The notes under the pieces: generated by a model | What the model was told of the DNA's origin: nothing | The model's input: only the letters and a program-made list of their open reading frames with translations | The model's database searches: none | NCBI GenBank assembly: GCA_900321255.1 | Contig: ONVK01000010.1 | Coordinates: 1 to 42,315 of the forward strand | Direction of reading: 5' to 3' | Source of the DNA: an uncultured Lentisphaerota bacterium | GTDB taxonomy: Bacteria; Verrucomicrobiota; Kiritimatiellia; RFP12; UBA1067 | DNA length: 42,315 nucleotides | Shown here: in pieces, positions 9,237-17,524 of the stretch | How the letters are laid out: each line of letters starts with the position of its first letter | Numbering within the stretch: position 1 is the first letter of the stretch | Program-made: the position numbers and the translations under genes

Positions 9237-9267
9237 AAATGATTCAGCGGCGCTTGTCCATTGTCGG

Positions 9268-11772
9268 CTACCGCTTTTTCTTCTTCGCCGGCTCGGAGGC
9301 GCCGGGGCGGTAGAACATGAGCATCGCGTCGGATGTGCGGTAGAGAAGCTCGCCGAGTTTTATGTAGCCGCCCTTTTGCTCCTTGCGGCCACGATCGCTG
9401 CCGCCCGGGAAGACGACGTGGAACGTCTCCGAATCGAAGCCAAGCCCGTCGATTATCGCTATGTCGAGCGGCCAGCGCTGGGAGATTTCGTCGCTGAGCG
9501 GACGGCTCTGGCGGACGAGCATGACTGGCTGGGAGAGAAGAATCCAGCGGCGAATCTCGTCCTTCTTCGCGAGAAGCGCCTCTTCGGTCGGGCAGTTGAA
9601 GAACACCGTCTCGGGCGACTTGATCTTGAGCGCCGCAGCGCACTTCGCGACCCACTCGGCGTTCTTGCCGTAGTCCGGTCCGCCCTTCTTCTTCCCCGTA
9701 GTGCGTGGCGCCGGCTTCGGCGGCTTCTTCTTGCCCTTGCCGTCGCCGCTTTCCTTCGCCTGCTCGAAGTCGAGGAATCCAAGCCCCGATTCCCTGATCA
9801 GCGCCTCCATCTCGCGTCTCAGCTGGTCGACTTCCGCGAGACGGAACTTCGGACGCGAGTCGGACGGATTCGAGTGGACGCGCGTCACGTCGAAATCGCC
9901 CTTCCCGTTCTCGGTGCCAGGGAGTGCGCGGTAGTAGTTCGCAATCGCCATAAGCGCCAGAAGCGGATTCGACGAATTGAACACGTCGTTCTTAAGCCCG
10001 AAATACCACTGCTGTATGTACCAGGTGGAGAGAAGGTGGTCGGTCTCAGAGAAGAGCGTCACATCGCCCTTGCCGGTCGCATCTGCGGGAAGGACGATTC
10101 CCTTCTGATTGCTGCTGTACCTTATGCCGTTCGCGTTTCTGGCGTAGGCACGGACGAAGTTCGTGACCCCCGGCTTCAAGTCGATTATGCGCCCTTCATA
10201 TCGATCGCGGTGATAGAGCGGAAAGAGCTTGCCTGTCTTTTCGGTCGGGTCCTTCTTAAGCCCGTAGCAGAAGCCATATTCCGTCAGTAGCGGCTCGCCT
10301 CTGTACTTGACGTTGAGCTTCGCGCGGAACGACGTCGGCATGGGCGCGTCGAGCGAGATGAGCTCCGTCTGCGGGAGAAGCGCAAAGTCGAGCTCCTGTT
10401 TCGTCAGCTTGACCTCAGGCATGTCGAGCTTGAAGGTGCAAGTCCCAGTTGAAGCATCTGTCTTTATGTTCGATATCGCGATTCCTGCAGGGAGGAAATT
10501 CGGGAGCACCGCCGCGGGGTCGCTCTTCTCGTCGAACTTGTCGCCCGGCCTCAAGTACGCGACGCCCTCTCCAATCGCCTTGTGGTCGGGATCGCCGGAT
10601 CTGTACGTGTAGCAGAGGTCTGGCGGCCCGAGCATCGGGGAAGTCATCGTGACGTTTATGACGTGGACGAGAAGGCCCTCGGCAGACGGGTCTCCGACTG
10701 GCGGCCTTTCGTTGTGGCAGTACTCGATGTAGAAGAGGTAGTTGGGGTGCGTCGACGGCACAAACAGCCCGAGGGGATTCCGCCCGTCGCCGTCCTTCGC
10801 CGTCATCGGGAATTTCGCGGAACGGGGGGAGAGCGTGTATTCGCCCGGCTTCTCGATCTTCGGATAGGCGGCCGCGGGGACGAATGCGTGGTGGATGTAG
10901 CGGCAGTAGGCGGGCCCCGTGGGGCCGTAGTCCCACGGCAGGCACGGCGCGCCCTCGAGACCGTCGTGCTCCTCCGTCGCGTGGTAGTAGTCGGGCGAGC
11001 CGAGGCAGTGGCCGAGTTCGTGGACGAGCGTGCGGCCGTTCCCGGGATACGCGACCTGCGGGATCGAATTCGGCCACAGCGGATCGGCCCACATAACCTT
11101 GGGGTCGTATCCCGGAAGCTTGTCTATCGCCCCTTTCTGCAGAGCTTCCGGCGACGGCTTTGGCGGATAGAGCGGACGGATAACGCGCTCAAGGTGATCC
11201 GGATCCTTGTTCACGGTGTTGCAGTAGACATAGCAAGTATACGCGCCCTTCTTCTTAAGCTTCCCCTTCGACTGCACGAACTTGAGCGCATCTTCACGAA
11301 GCTTGCGGGCGCGTTCGCCGCCGTCGCCGTTGTATCCGATCAGGTTCCCAAACGCATTCCAGCGGCAGTAGTAGCCGAGCGGATGGGGCGCGGTGTAGAT
11401 TGTCGGGTAGACTTCGAGGACGGGCCACGTTATGCCCTGCGAATATTCCTTGTAGTAGTCGACTATCGTCGCCGAGCCATCAAGAGAGTTAAGTGCCGAG
11501 CGCACGGCCTCGACAGACTGCGGTTGGATGCAGTCGGGGAATGTTATAACGACAAGGTCGACCTGAAACTCTCCCGTCTGCACGGGGGTCGTTCTCTCCG
11601 GCTTGAAAGTCGCCGCGGTCGTCTTCGTAATAGTCCCGTTGCGGAACTCGGCAGAGCGGTCGGCGTCGCGGTTCTTGGCTGGCGACGCCTTCTCCCCCTT
11701 CTTCGACGGGGCGGCAATCGCTGCGAACACGGCGAGCATGGCAGCCGTAGAAATGATCGTCGCGCTTTTCAT
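9268..11772 (-). CDS. exported M6-family-like metalloprotease
   Basis: An 834-residue product. The ATG at 11772 overlaps the hslO stop (ATGA) and begins a clear signal peptide (MKSATIISTAAMLAVFAAIA-A), so the longer upstream reading is rejected. The catalytic block VHELGHCLGSPDYYH gives zinc ligands H251 and H255, catalytic E252 and a downstream D261, the HExxHxxGxxD form seen in immune-inhibitor-A-type M6 peptidases. The C-terminal third has no clear domain. A segment near residue 600 (NPLLALMAIANYY) and a later PVMLVRQS...HVVFPGG stretch faintly resemble a C39/papain-like peptidase lacking the nucleophilic Cys. The end is basic (AKKKKR). Lysine-rich, low-complexity linkers (KGKKKPPKPAP) separate parts. 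A role in extracellular protein degradation is likely. Confidence 0.85.
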   Translation of the reverse strand: MKSATIISTAAMLAVFAAIAAPSKKGEKASPAKNRDADRSAEFRNGTITKTTAATFKPERTTPVQTGEFQVDLVVITFPDCIQPQSVEAVRSALNSLDGSATIVDYYKEYSQGITWPVLEVYPTIYTAPHPLGYYCRWNAFGNLIGYNGDGGERARKLREDALKFVQSKGKLKKKGAYTCYVYCNTVNKDPDHLERVIRPLYPPKPSPEALQKGAIDKLPGYDPKVMWADPLWPNSIPQVAYPGNGRTLVHELGHCLGSPDYYHATEEHDGLEGAPCLPWDYGPTGPAYCRYIHHAFVPAAAYPKIEKPGEYTLSPRSAKFPMTAKDGDGRNPLGLFVPSTHPNYLFYIEYCHNERPPVGDPSAEGLLVHVINVTMTSPMLGPPDLCYTYRSGDPDHKAIGEGVAYLRPGDKFDEKSDPAAVLPNFLPAGIAISNIKTDASTGTCTFKLDMPEVKLTKQELDFALLPQTELISLDAPMPTSFRAKLNVKYRGEPLLTEYGFCYGLKKDPTEKTGKLFPLYHRDRYEGRIIDLKPGVTNFVRAYARNANGIRYSSNQKGIVLPADATGKGDVTLFSETDHLLSTWYIQQWYFGLKNDVFNSSNPLLALMAIANYYRALPGTENGKGDFDVTRVHSNPSDSRPKFRLAEVDQLRREMEALIRESGLGFLDFEQAKESGDGKGKKKPPKPAPRTTGKKKGGPDYGKNAEWVAKCAAALKIKSPETVFFNCPTEEALLAKKDEIRRWILLSQPVMLVRQSRPLSDEISQRWPLDIAIIDGLGFDSETFHVVFPGGSDRGRKEQKGGYIKLGELLYRTSDAMLMFYRPGASEPAKKKKR

Positions 11773-12572
11773 GATGTCTGCCTCGTGTTGACCGTGAAGG
11801 TTCTGCCGCACATGTGGCAGGTGATGTCGATTGTCGGCGGAAGCGCCGCGCGTTCCTCGGGGGAGAGCGCCGCGAGCATGGCGATCGCGCGGTCGGGAGA
11901 GCAGCGGCACGCAAACGAGAGCGGAGTCGTCTTCCTGAGTTCGGCGTTCTTAAGCCCGAGCTTTCCGAGGATGTTTCGGGAGGCGACGGCGAGAGCGCCC
12001 GTACGCGATTTCCCGAGAAGATCGACCGAGAGGACGCCTGTGTCCTTTGCGTCGGGCATTTCCTCGACCATCACGCCGCGCGCCTCGAGAATCTCCACGT
12101 CGTCGCTCACCGCGGCTTCGAGGAAAATTACGGCCTTGCGCTGGAGAGACCCTGCGAGATAGCCGTCGAGGGAGTTGGAAATTCCCTGCGAGAGTATGCG
12201 ACCAGGGACAGAGCGCGTGACCTGCAGCTGCTTTTCGCCGATCGCCTTCCTGGGGTCGGGAACTCCCATGCCGTCGAAGTCGTCGAGTATCTTCTTTTCT
12301 GTGTAGCCGCGCAGGGTTCCCGCCGCAGTGCATTCGACGTTGAAGCCGCCAAGCGGCCCCTTGCACTTCATCTGGAGAATCAAAGTCTCGTCGTCCTCTG
12401 ACATCTCGCCCCCGAGGAGCGCCGCGGCGGCGAGCGCCTTGGAGAGAAAGTACGCGCTCGTCGGCCCGCAGAGATGTCCGCGCGCAAGCGCCTGTGCCGC
12501 ATCAGTCACGTCGACAATTGTCACCGCGACCTTCGCATCCTTGTCGTACCATTCCTCTCGGCAGTTTTTCAT
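11769..12572 (-). CDS. hslO: Hsp33 redox-regulated chaperone
   Basis: Holdase chaperone that is switched on in the cytoplasm by disulfide formation during oxidative stress. The 267-residue product carries the N-terminal Hsp33 core, including GPTSAYFLSKALAAAALL and KGPLGG, and a C-terminal redox switch with four Cys as CRC (in SFACRCSPDRA) and CHMCG. In reduced Hsp33 these bind zinc. The reading frame is open to an ATG at 12611, but those first 13 residues (MQQFYMFYM...) are encoded by a palindromic repeat. The family core begins close to MKNCREEW, so I place the start at 12572. The ATG at 12587 is an alternative. No Shine-Dalgarno is seen at any of them. The stop overlaps the start of the M6 protease gene, so the two are coupled. 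Confidence 0.93.
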   Translation of the reverse strand: MKNCREEWYDKDAKVAVTIVDVTDAAQALARGHLCGPTSAYFLSKALAAAALLGGEMSEDDETLILQMKCKGPLGGFNVECTAAGTLRGYTEKKILDDFDGMGVPDPRKAIGEKQLQVTRSVPGRILSQGISNSLDGYLAGSLQRKAVIFLEAAVSDDVEILEARGVMVEEMPDAKDTGVLSVDLLGKSRTGALAVASRNILGKLGLKNAELRKTTPLSFACRCSPDRAIAMLAALSPEERAALPPTIDITCHMCGRTFTVNTRQTS

Positions 12573-12583
12573 TTCGCAATTAA

Positions 12584-12631
12584 CCATGTAGAACATGTAG
12601 AATTGCTGCACGATCTACACGTTCTACACGG
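12584..12631. repeat. inverted repeat of TGTAGAAC units upstream of hslO
   Basis: GTAGAACATGTAGA (12588-12601) faces TCTACACGTTCTAC (12614-12627) around a 12-nt loop, with one mismatch that becomes a G-U pair in RNA. The stem extends by CCAT/ACGG to 12584 and 12631. It lies between the outer-membrane-barrel stop and the hslO start. One arm, CTACACGTTCTACACGG (12615-12631), recurs perfectly at 13187-13203. There is no T-run after it, so a simple intrinsic terminator is unlikely. Confidence 0.65.
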
Positions 12632-12651
12632 CTCTAATCGGTTGTTTTCCA

Positions 12652-13218
12652 TTAAAAAGAATACTGCAGGCCGGCGGAAAGCGAGAACACCGTCTCGACG
12701 TCGGTGTCAAGACCAAGCGTCGCGTCCGCGTCGAACCTAAGCGCCCAGGAGTCGGTAAGGTAGTAGAACGCGCCAAGGCCGGCGGACGGTCCGACCTGCC
12801 CGTCGTGTATCCAGCCGCGCGCGCCGAGCGTCAGGAACGGGTCGAAGCGCTCGTAGCCGAAGAGCATGTTGAACTCATCCCAGCCGTGGAGATGCCAGAG
12901 TGCGCGGGCGGAAAGCCCCACGGCGTTCTCAAGCCACGCGGCCTCGGCCTCGAACGCGAGGGAGCCGGTAAAGTAGTAGCCGACACGCGCCGCGCCGCCG
13001 CCGAGCCGATGCATACGCGAACCGCCCTGTGGCAACACAAGCTGCGCCGCAGCGCCGGAATACCAGCCTGTTTCTCCGTTCGCCTCTTCGTCGGCAAACG
13101 ACGAAAAAGCCAGACACGCGACAAGCAGGGCGACAGCAAACCGACTTTTCGGCGTGATACGGCCAAGAAGCCCGTCTCCACACGTCCTACACGTTCTACA
13201 CGGTTCAAGCCGACTCAT
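12652..13218 (-). CDS. small outer-membrane beta-barrel protein
   Basis: A 188-residue product. A hydrophobic export segment (RFAVALLVACLAFSSFA, about residues 26-42) is followed by alternating amphipathic strands (GYYFTGSLAFEAEAAWLE, FLTLGARGWIHD, AGLGAFYYLTDSWALRFDADA) and a terminal aromatic strand FSLSAGLQYSF. This is the pattern of an eight-stranded OmpA/OmpW-like barrel recognised by the BAM complex. The start ATG has AAGGGG eight bases upstream. The first residues (EPCRTCRTCGDG) are unusual for a signal peptide because they are encoded by a 9-bp tandem repeat. The gene closes the bamA-skp-lpxD-fmdB run, with 12 bp to the upstream stop. Function beyond being a barrel is unknown. Confidence 0.8.
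   Translation of the reverse strand: MSRLEPCRTCRTCGDGLLGRITPKSRFAVALLVACLAFSSFADEEANGETGWYSGAAAQLVLPQGGSRMHRLGGGAARVGYYFTGSLAFEAEAAWLENAVGLSARALWHLHGWDEFNMLFGYERFDPFLTLGARGWIHDGQVGPSAGLGAFYYLTDSWALRFDADATLGLDTDVETVFSLSAGLQYSF
13180..13206. repeat. 9-bp tandem repeat inside the barrel gene's 5' end
   Basis: On the minus strand the units GTGTAGAAC, GTGTAGGAC and GTGTGGAGAC follow one another and encode the repeated Cys-Arg-Thr residues near the N-terminus of the barrel protein. The 17-nt core at 13187-13203 is identical to 12615-12631 in the palindrome before hslO. The two copies bracket the barrel gene. Confidence 0.6.
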
Positions 13219-13230
13219 TGTGCAATCCCC

Positions 13231-13482
13231 TTAGTACATCTTCTCGTATTCGCCCTTGTTCACGCGCTTGAGCGAATGGAATCCCGCGCGCTTGGCGCGG
13301 TAGTGGAGGTCCGTCTTGGAGTGCGCGAGCCCTGGGGCCTGTATGACGCGCTGGATCTTCGCCCCGCAGTCGGGGCACGCCGCGAGCTTGTCGTCCTTTA
13401 TGGACTGCGAGACCTCGAACCCGCCGCGGCACTTCGCGCAGCCCTTCTCCGGTTCAACGGCCTCGTAGACGTAGATCGGCAT
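13231..13482 (-). CDS. FmdB-type zinc-ribbon protein
   Basis: An 83-residue small protein of the FmdB/regulatory zinc-ribbon family. It starts MPIYVYEA, has CAKC (about residues 15-18) and CPDC (about 36-39) as a four-cysteine zinc ribbon, and FEVSQSIKDDKLAACP between them matches the family's F...Q...D..L..CP pattern. The C-terminal half is basic and less conserved. The role is unproven; the family was named for a gene beside amidase/formamidase operons. The ATG follows the lpxD TAA without a single intervening base, and the next gene starts 12 bp after its stop, so it is inside the envelope operon. Why a zinc ribbon sits there is not evident. Confidence 0.88.
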   Translation of the reverse strand: MPIYVYEAVEPEKGCAKCRGGFEVSQSIKDDKLAACPDCGAKIQRVIQAPGLAHSKTDLHYRAKRAGFHSLKRVNKGEYEKMY

Positions 13483-14511
13483 TTACTTCGCGGCGAGCTG
13501 CGCCTTTAGTTCCTTGACCTCGCCCTTGAGCTTCTGGATCATCTTCGGGGCGAGCGTTATCGCCGCGAGGTCCTTCATGCTCATGGCAGGAGCGCCGATC
13601 ACGTACTTGAGCGAGCCGTCGAGCGACTGCGGGACACCGGCCTGCGGCCCGACCTGCACGCCGTCGGCGATCTTGATGTGGCCGGAGATGCCCGCCTGCG
13701 CCCAGATGAGGCAGCCGTAGCCGATCTCGGTCGAGCCAGCGACGCCGGACTGCGCGATGAGCCCCGAATATCCCTTGACCTTGACGTTGTGGCCGATCTG
13801 CACGAGGTTGTCGATCTTCGTCATCGGACCGATGTAGGTGCGGCCGATGCGCGCACGGTCAATCGTCGTGTTGGAGCCGATTTCCACGCCGTCGCCGATC
13901 TCGACGATGCCGAGCTGGGGAATCTTCTCTATGAACACCGAGCCGTCCTCGCGGCGGCCGTTGTTGAAGCCGTAGCCGTCGCCGCCGAGCCGAACGCCGC
14001 AGTGGATGATGCAGTCCGCGCCGACGATCGTCCCCTCGCGGAGCGTGACCTGCGGATAGATGTGCGTCTTCGCGCCGACCTTGCAGCCCTCGCCGATGAA
14101 GACCTGCGCCTCGATGACCGCGCCGTCGCCGATTTCCGCGCCCTTCTCGATGACGGTGAAGGGGCCGATGTGGACGTCCTTTCCGAGCTTCACGGACGGA
14201 TCGACTATCGCCGTCGGATGCACCCCTGGTGCGCGCACGGGCTCAGGCGGGGCGAACATCTTCGCCGCCGCCATGCAGGCGTGGTTCGGGTCCGCCACGC
14301 GGATCACCGAGCACGGTGCGCCCTTGTCCCACTCAGGCGGCAGCAGCACTGCCGAGGCCTTCGTGGACTCGACTAGCTTTACGTGCTTAGGGTCCTTGCA
14401 GAAGCTCAAGTCGCCCGGACGCGCCTCTTCAAGCCCTCCGCAGGCCGAGAGCTCGACGTCCTCGCCCTCAAGCGTTCCGCCGAGGACCTTGGCGAGCTCA
14501 CTTGCCTTCAT
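13483..14511 (-). CDS. lpxD: UDP-3-O-(3-hydroxyacyl)glucosamine N-acyltransferase
   Basis: Third step of lipid A biosynthesis: adds the N-linked hydroxyacyl chain to UDP-3-O-acylglucosamine from acyl-ACP. The 342-residue product has the LpxD layout. A small N-terminal uridine-binding domain ([16 protein letters not shown] ... [11 protein letters not shown]) comes first. A left-handed beta-helix of hexapeptide repeats from about residue 98 follows ([20 protein letters not shown]...), and a C-terminal helix closes the protein. The catalytic histidine is H241 in NLVQIGHNV (H239 in E. coli). The start was moved to the ATG at 14511 because the longer reading adds an Arg/Ser-rich stretch that is just the skp gene in another frame. 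It overlaps skp by 14 bp. Its presence shows that the cell makes LPS. Confidence 0.97.
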   Translation of the reverse strand: MKASELAKVLGGTLEGEDVELSACGGLEEARPGDLSFCKDPKHVKLVESTKASAVLLPPEWDKGAPCSVIRVADPNHACMAAAKMFAPPEPVRAPGVHPTAIVDPSVKLGKDVHIGPFTVIEKGAEIGDGAVIEAQVFIGEGCKVGAKTHIYPQVTLREGTIVGADCIIHCGVRLGGDGYGFNNGRREDGSVFIEKIPQLGIVEIGDGVEIGSNTTIDRARIGRTYIGPMTKIDNLVQIGHNVKVKGYSGLIAQSGVAGSTEIGYGCLIWAQAGISGHIKIADGVQVGPQAGVPQSLDGSLKYVIGAPAMSMKDLAAITLAPKMIQKLKGEVKELKAQLAAK

Positions 14512-15067
14512 CGTCTTTCGCCCTGCCCTTGGCGTACTTGGGATCGACGCCCATCTCCTTGAGGATGCCGTCGGTGACGTCGAAGGACTTCTTCGCAAAC
14601 GCCGTGACTGTGGATTCGATGATGAGATCGTAGTCGTTGTCGTCGGCGAACTTGTTCACCACTGTGCGAATCTCCTCTGTCGTGATCTTGAGGAGCTGGG
14701 TCTCGAGTTCCTGAAGCTTCTGCTGCGACTCCATCGCCTTGGAGCGAAGCTTCTGCTGCCCCGCGACGTACTTGTTCTGGATGTCGAGGAGCTCCTTTTC
14801 GATCTTGTCCTTCTGCGCCTGCGAGATCATCGGGTTCCTCGCCTGGTCCGCGATCTTCTTCCCCTCGTCCTGGAGGGCGTCGAGCTCGGCCTTCATGCTG
14901 TCGAGCTCCTTCTGGTAGTCCTTCTCGGACCCCTGCAGTATCTTCTTGTTGGTGTCGTAGTTCTTGTGGTTGCGGACGAGCGTCATCATGTCGACCGTTC
15001 CGATCTTGAGGTCTCCGAACGCGGTTGCCGCGCAGAGCGCCATCATGCCGAGCATAATCTTCTTCAT
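14498..15067 (-). CDS. skp: OmpH/Skp-family periplasmic chaperone
   Basis: Periplasmic holdase that keeps unfolded outer-membrane proteins soluble on the way to BAM. The 189-residue product has a signal peptide ([19 protein letters not shown]). The OmpH start [24 protein letters not shown] follows, then a long charged coiled-coil (about residues 40-140, rich in K/E/Q) forming the Skp tentacle. The C-terminal beta strand region ([25 protein letters not shown]) completes the trimerisation core. The start has a strong GGAGG seven bases upstream. The gene follows bamA by 21 bp and overlaps lpxD by 14 bp, the classic bamA-skp-lpxD order. Confidence 0.95.
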   Translation of the reverse strand: MKKIMLGMMALCAATAFGDLKIGTVDMMTLVRNHKNYDTNKKILQGSEKDYQKELDSMKAELDALQDEGKKIADQARNPMISQAQKDKIEKELLDIQNKYVAGQQKLRSKAMESQQKLQELETQLLKITTEEIRTVVNKFADDNDYDLIIESTVTAFAKKSFDVTDGILKEMGVDPKYAKGRAKDDEGK

Positions 15068-15088
15068 TTCTTTCCTCCGTAATGTGTC

Positions 15089-17503
15089 TTAGAAATCGTA
15101 GCCGACAGAGAAGGAGAACACTTCCTCCTCGCAGTGGTCGGGCTTCTCGATCGGCGCGGCGAAGTCGAGCCTGATCGGGAACATCGGGATGTCGAGCCTC
15201 ACGCCAATGCCGACCGTCCACGCGAAGTTGTCGCTGAAATCGAGGTCAAACTCGTCTTCGCCGATGCAGCCGAGGTCGGAGAACGCCGCGAGGCGGACCA
15301 TCTTCACGATCGGCACGGTGTACTCGAAGTTCATGCAGAAGAGCGTCTGGCCGCCCCACGGGATGTAGTCGCCGCTGCCGTTCGCCTTCTTGATGTAGGG
15401 CGAGACATAGCGGTACTCTATGCCGCGGATCGACTTCGGGCCGCCGAGGAAGAGCCTGTTGTAGATCGGCACGTAGTCGTTGGAGCCGAAGCCGTCGATA
15501 GTCTCGGCGCGGAGGCCCAGCATGAACACGTGCTCCTTGAGCCAGCTGTCGCCGGAGACGACGTCCTTCCAGGGCGAGAAGTAGTGGCGGTGGGTGAAGC
15601 CGACGCGGAAGTACTCGTTGTCGCCGCCCCCGATATCGAGGTAGACCTGCGAGCGCGAACCCCTCGTCGCCACGCGGAAGCTGTCGCGGTCGTCGCGGCT
15701 CCAGAAGAAGCGCACAACGCCCTCGACGGCGTCGCCGTACTTGCGGTCCTCCTCCTTGAGCCACTGCCTGGTGACGCCCTTGTACTCGTAGAAGTCGTTC
15801 TCCACGTCGTCCATCTGGATGAACTCGCCTCCAAGCCTCACGCCGAAGCGCCCGAACGGAACGTACTGCTCGGACTCGGAGTTCCAGATGCGGCTCGGGT
15901 TCCACACCTTGATCGGGTAGGAAAGCGTCGCGCCGCCGCCCGAGCGGATTACGTCGTAGTCGTCGTACCACCTGTTGCGGCGGTATGCCTCGACGGTGAG
16001 CTCGAGAAACCGGTCGAGGAAGTGAGGCTCGGTCACGCTCGCCTCGTAGCTCTGGATGCGCGGGCCCGCCTGCACGAACAGCCTGCCCTTCTGCCCGCCG
16101 CCGCGGAAGAACTTCTTCGGCGCGAAGAGGTCGAAGTTGGACTGCTGCACCTCGGCGTAGACGTAGACGGAGTCGACCGAACCAGCGCCGACGCCGACCA
16201 TGAAGTTGCCCGTGTTCTTCTCCTCAACCTCGTAGACGAGGTCGCGCCACTCCGCGCCGTTCGCGTCCTTGCCCCTGTCTGTCGGCAGAAGCTCGTAGCG
16301 GACGCGCGAGAAGTAGTCGAGGTTCTCGAGCCTGCGCTTGCTCTGCTCGGCGCGGTCCTCGAGCATGCGGTCGCCAGGGCCGAGGGTGATCTCGCGGCGG
16401 ATGACCTTGTCCTTCGTGTAGTCGTTGCCGCGGATCTTGACGTCGTTGATCACCACCGGCACGCCCTCGGCGACGTCGAACACTATGTCGGCGACGGTCG
16501 GGTCGGAGGCGGAGGGGATCGTCCTCACGGTCACGTGAGTGTCGGCGAGACCGGAGTCGCCAGAGCCAACGGCGACCTCGATGCGGCGCGCGGCGTCGGC
16601 AAGGGCCTTCGCCCCGGCGATCTCTCCGGCCTTGGGAAGGTCGCCCTTCTCGCGGACCGAGAGCTCGGGATAGCTGGTGAGGCCGGTGATCTTCGTCTCG
16701 CCGACCGTGTACTTCACGCCCTCGTCGATGTCGAAGCGGACATCCACGCGCCCGTCGTCGCGCATCTCGCGAACGGGGCCCGAGACCTTTGCGTCGAGGT
16801 AGCCGCGGTTGCGGAAGACCTCCTCGATCTTGGGCAGGCACTGCGCCTGCTGCTCGGGCGTGACGGGAGAGTCGGAGAACCACCCGAGGGGATTCCACCA
16901 CGGCAGTACGTTGATCGCCTCGAGGAGCTCGTCGGAGGAGACCCCCGTGGCGCCCGCGAACACATAGGAACCGATCTTCTGGCGGGACCCCTCGTCTATC
17001 ATGAACGTGACCGTCGCGCCGTCGCCGTCGGGAAGCATCTCGGCGATCGGGGCGACCTTCACGTCGTAGAAGTGCTTCTTCTGGTAGGCGAGCCTGATCT
17101 TGTCGGCGGCCTCGGCGAGATCGGCCTCGCCGTAGAGGTAGCCGTCCTTGAGCTCGGCCTCCTTTAAAATCTTGGACTCGCTGAAGAACGACGCGCCCTG
17201 CACGGTCGCGGGAGCGCGGTAGCGCATCTTGCGCTTCACGTAGAAGGTGATCTCCACGCCGTCTCCGACGCGCTGCGCGTCGGCCGAGATGTCCTCGAAC
17301 TCCGAGGAGTCCTTTAGCGCACCGACGTCTCTCGTCAGCGCGGCCGGGTCGTATTCCTGGCCCTTCTTGGTCTGGCAGCGGCTCGCAATCGAGCCGGTGT
17401 CGCCGCCGAACCCGTCGAGCGCCTTGAACTTTACGTCAACAATCTGCGCGGACCACGCGGCCGCGGAACTGAGGAGCGCGAAAAGCGCAATACTTGCTTT
17501 CAT
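15089..17503 (-). CDS. bamA: outer-membrane protein assembly factor BamA
   Basis: Omp85-family insertase that folds beta-barrel proteins into the outer membrane. The 804-residue product has a signal peptide (MKASIALFALLSSAAAWS-A), a string of POTRA domains through about residue 430, and a C-terminal 16-strand barrel. Recognisable POTRA pieces are YLYGEADLAEAADKIRLAY, FRNRGYLDAKV and VRIREITL-like VIRREITLGPGDRM. The conserved lid-lock loop motif appears as SIRGIEYRYVSP (VRGF in most homologues). The last strand ends FSFSVGYDF with the terminal aromatic typical of BAM substrates. The gene begins a run with skp and lpxD. Its -10-like sequence lies seven bases before the ATG and there is no Shine-Dalgarno, so the message may be leaderless. 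Confidence 0.97.
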   Translation of the reverse strand: MKASIALFALLSSAAAWSAQIVDVKFKALDGFGGDTGSIASRCQTKKGQEYDPAALTRDVGALKDSSEFEDISADAQRVGDGVEITFYVKRKMRYRAPATVQGASFFSESKILKEAELKDGYLYGEADLAEAADKIRLAYQKKHFYDVKVAPIAEMLPDGDGATVTFMIDEGSRQKIGSYVFAGATGVSSDELLEAINVLPWWNPLGWFSDSPVTPEQQAQCLPKIEEVFRNRGYLDAKVSGPVREMRDDGRVDVRFDIDEGVKYTVGETKITGLTSYPELSVREKGDLPKAGEIAGAKALADAARRIEVAVGSGDSGLADTHVTVRTIPSASDPTVADIVFDVAEGVPVVINDVKIRGNDYTKDKVIRREITLGPGDRMLEDRAEQSKRRLENLDYFSRVRYELLPTDRGKDANGAEWRDLVYEVEEKNTGNFMVGVGAGSVDSVYVYAEVQQSNFDLFAPKKFFRGGGQKGRLFVQAGPRIQSYEASVTEPHFLDRFLELTVEAYRRNRWYDDYDVIRSGGGATLSYPIKVWNPSRIWNSESEQYVPFGRFGVRLGGEFIQMDDVENDFYEYKGVTRQWLKEEDRKYGDAVEGVVRFFWSRDDRDSFRVATRGSRSQVYLDIGGGDNEYFRVGFTHRHYFSPWKDVVSGDSWLKEHVFMLGLRAETIDGFGSNDYVPIYNRLFLGGPKSIRGIEYRYVSPYIKKANGSGDYIPWGGQTLFCMNFEYTVPIVKMVRLAAFSDLGCIGEDEFDLDFSDNFAWTVGIGVRLDIPMFPIRLDFAAPIEKPDHCEEEVFSFSVGYDF

Positions 17504-17510
17504 GGCTGAT

Positions 17511-17519
17511 ATTGTACCA
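17511..17519 (-). promoter_or_regulatory. extended -10 promoter of bamA
   Basis: The minus strand reads TGGTACAAT (17519-17511), an extended -10 (TGN-TACAAT). Seven bases then lead to the bamA ATG at 17503. No convincing -35 is seen 17-18 bp upstream, which an extended -10 can tolerate. It lies in the 21-bp gap after the AroB-like gene. The same TGGTA.AAT form occurs before tRNA-Gly and folE. Confidence 0.6.
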
Positions 17520-17524
17520 AAAAT

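Noticed and set aside
173..9242. Long plus-strand reading frames across the first 9 kb, such as 2772-3806 and 7026-9242
   Set aside because: They are Arg/Glu/His-rich antisense shadows of well-recognised minus-strand genes (deoC, decarboxylase) in high-GC DNA and carry no recognisable motif.
15134..17167. 677-codon plus-strand frame opposite bamA
   Set aside because: Composition is Val/Ala/Glu/Arg-rich without domain motifs, and the opposite strand encodes a textbook BamA.
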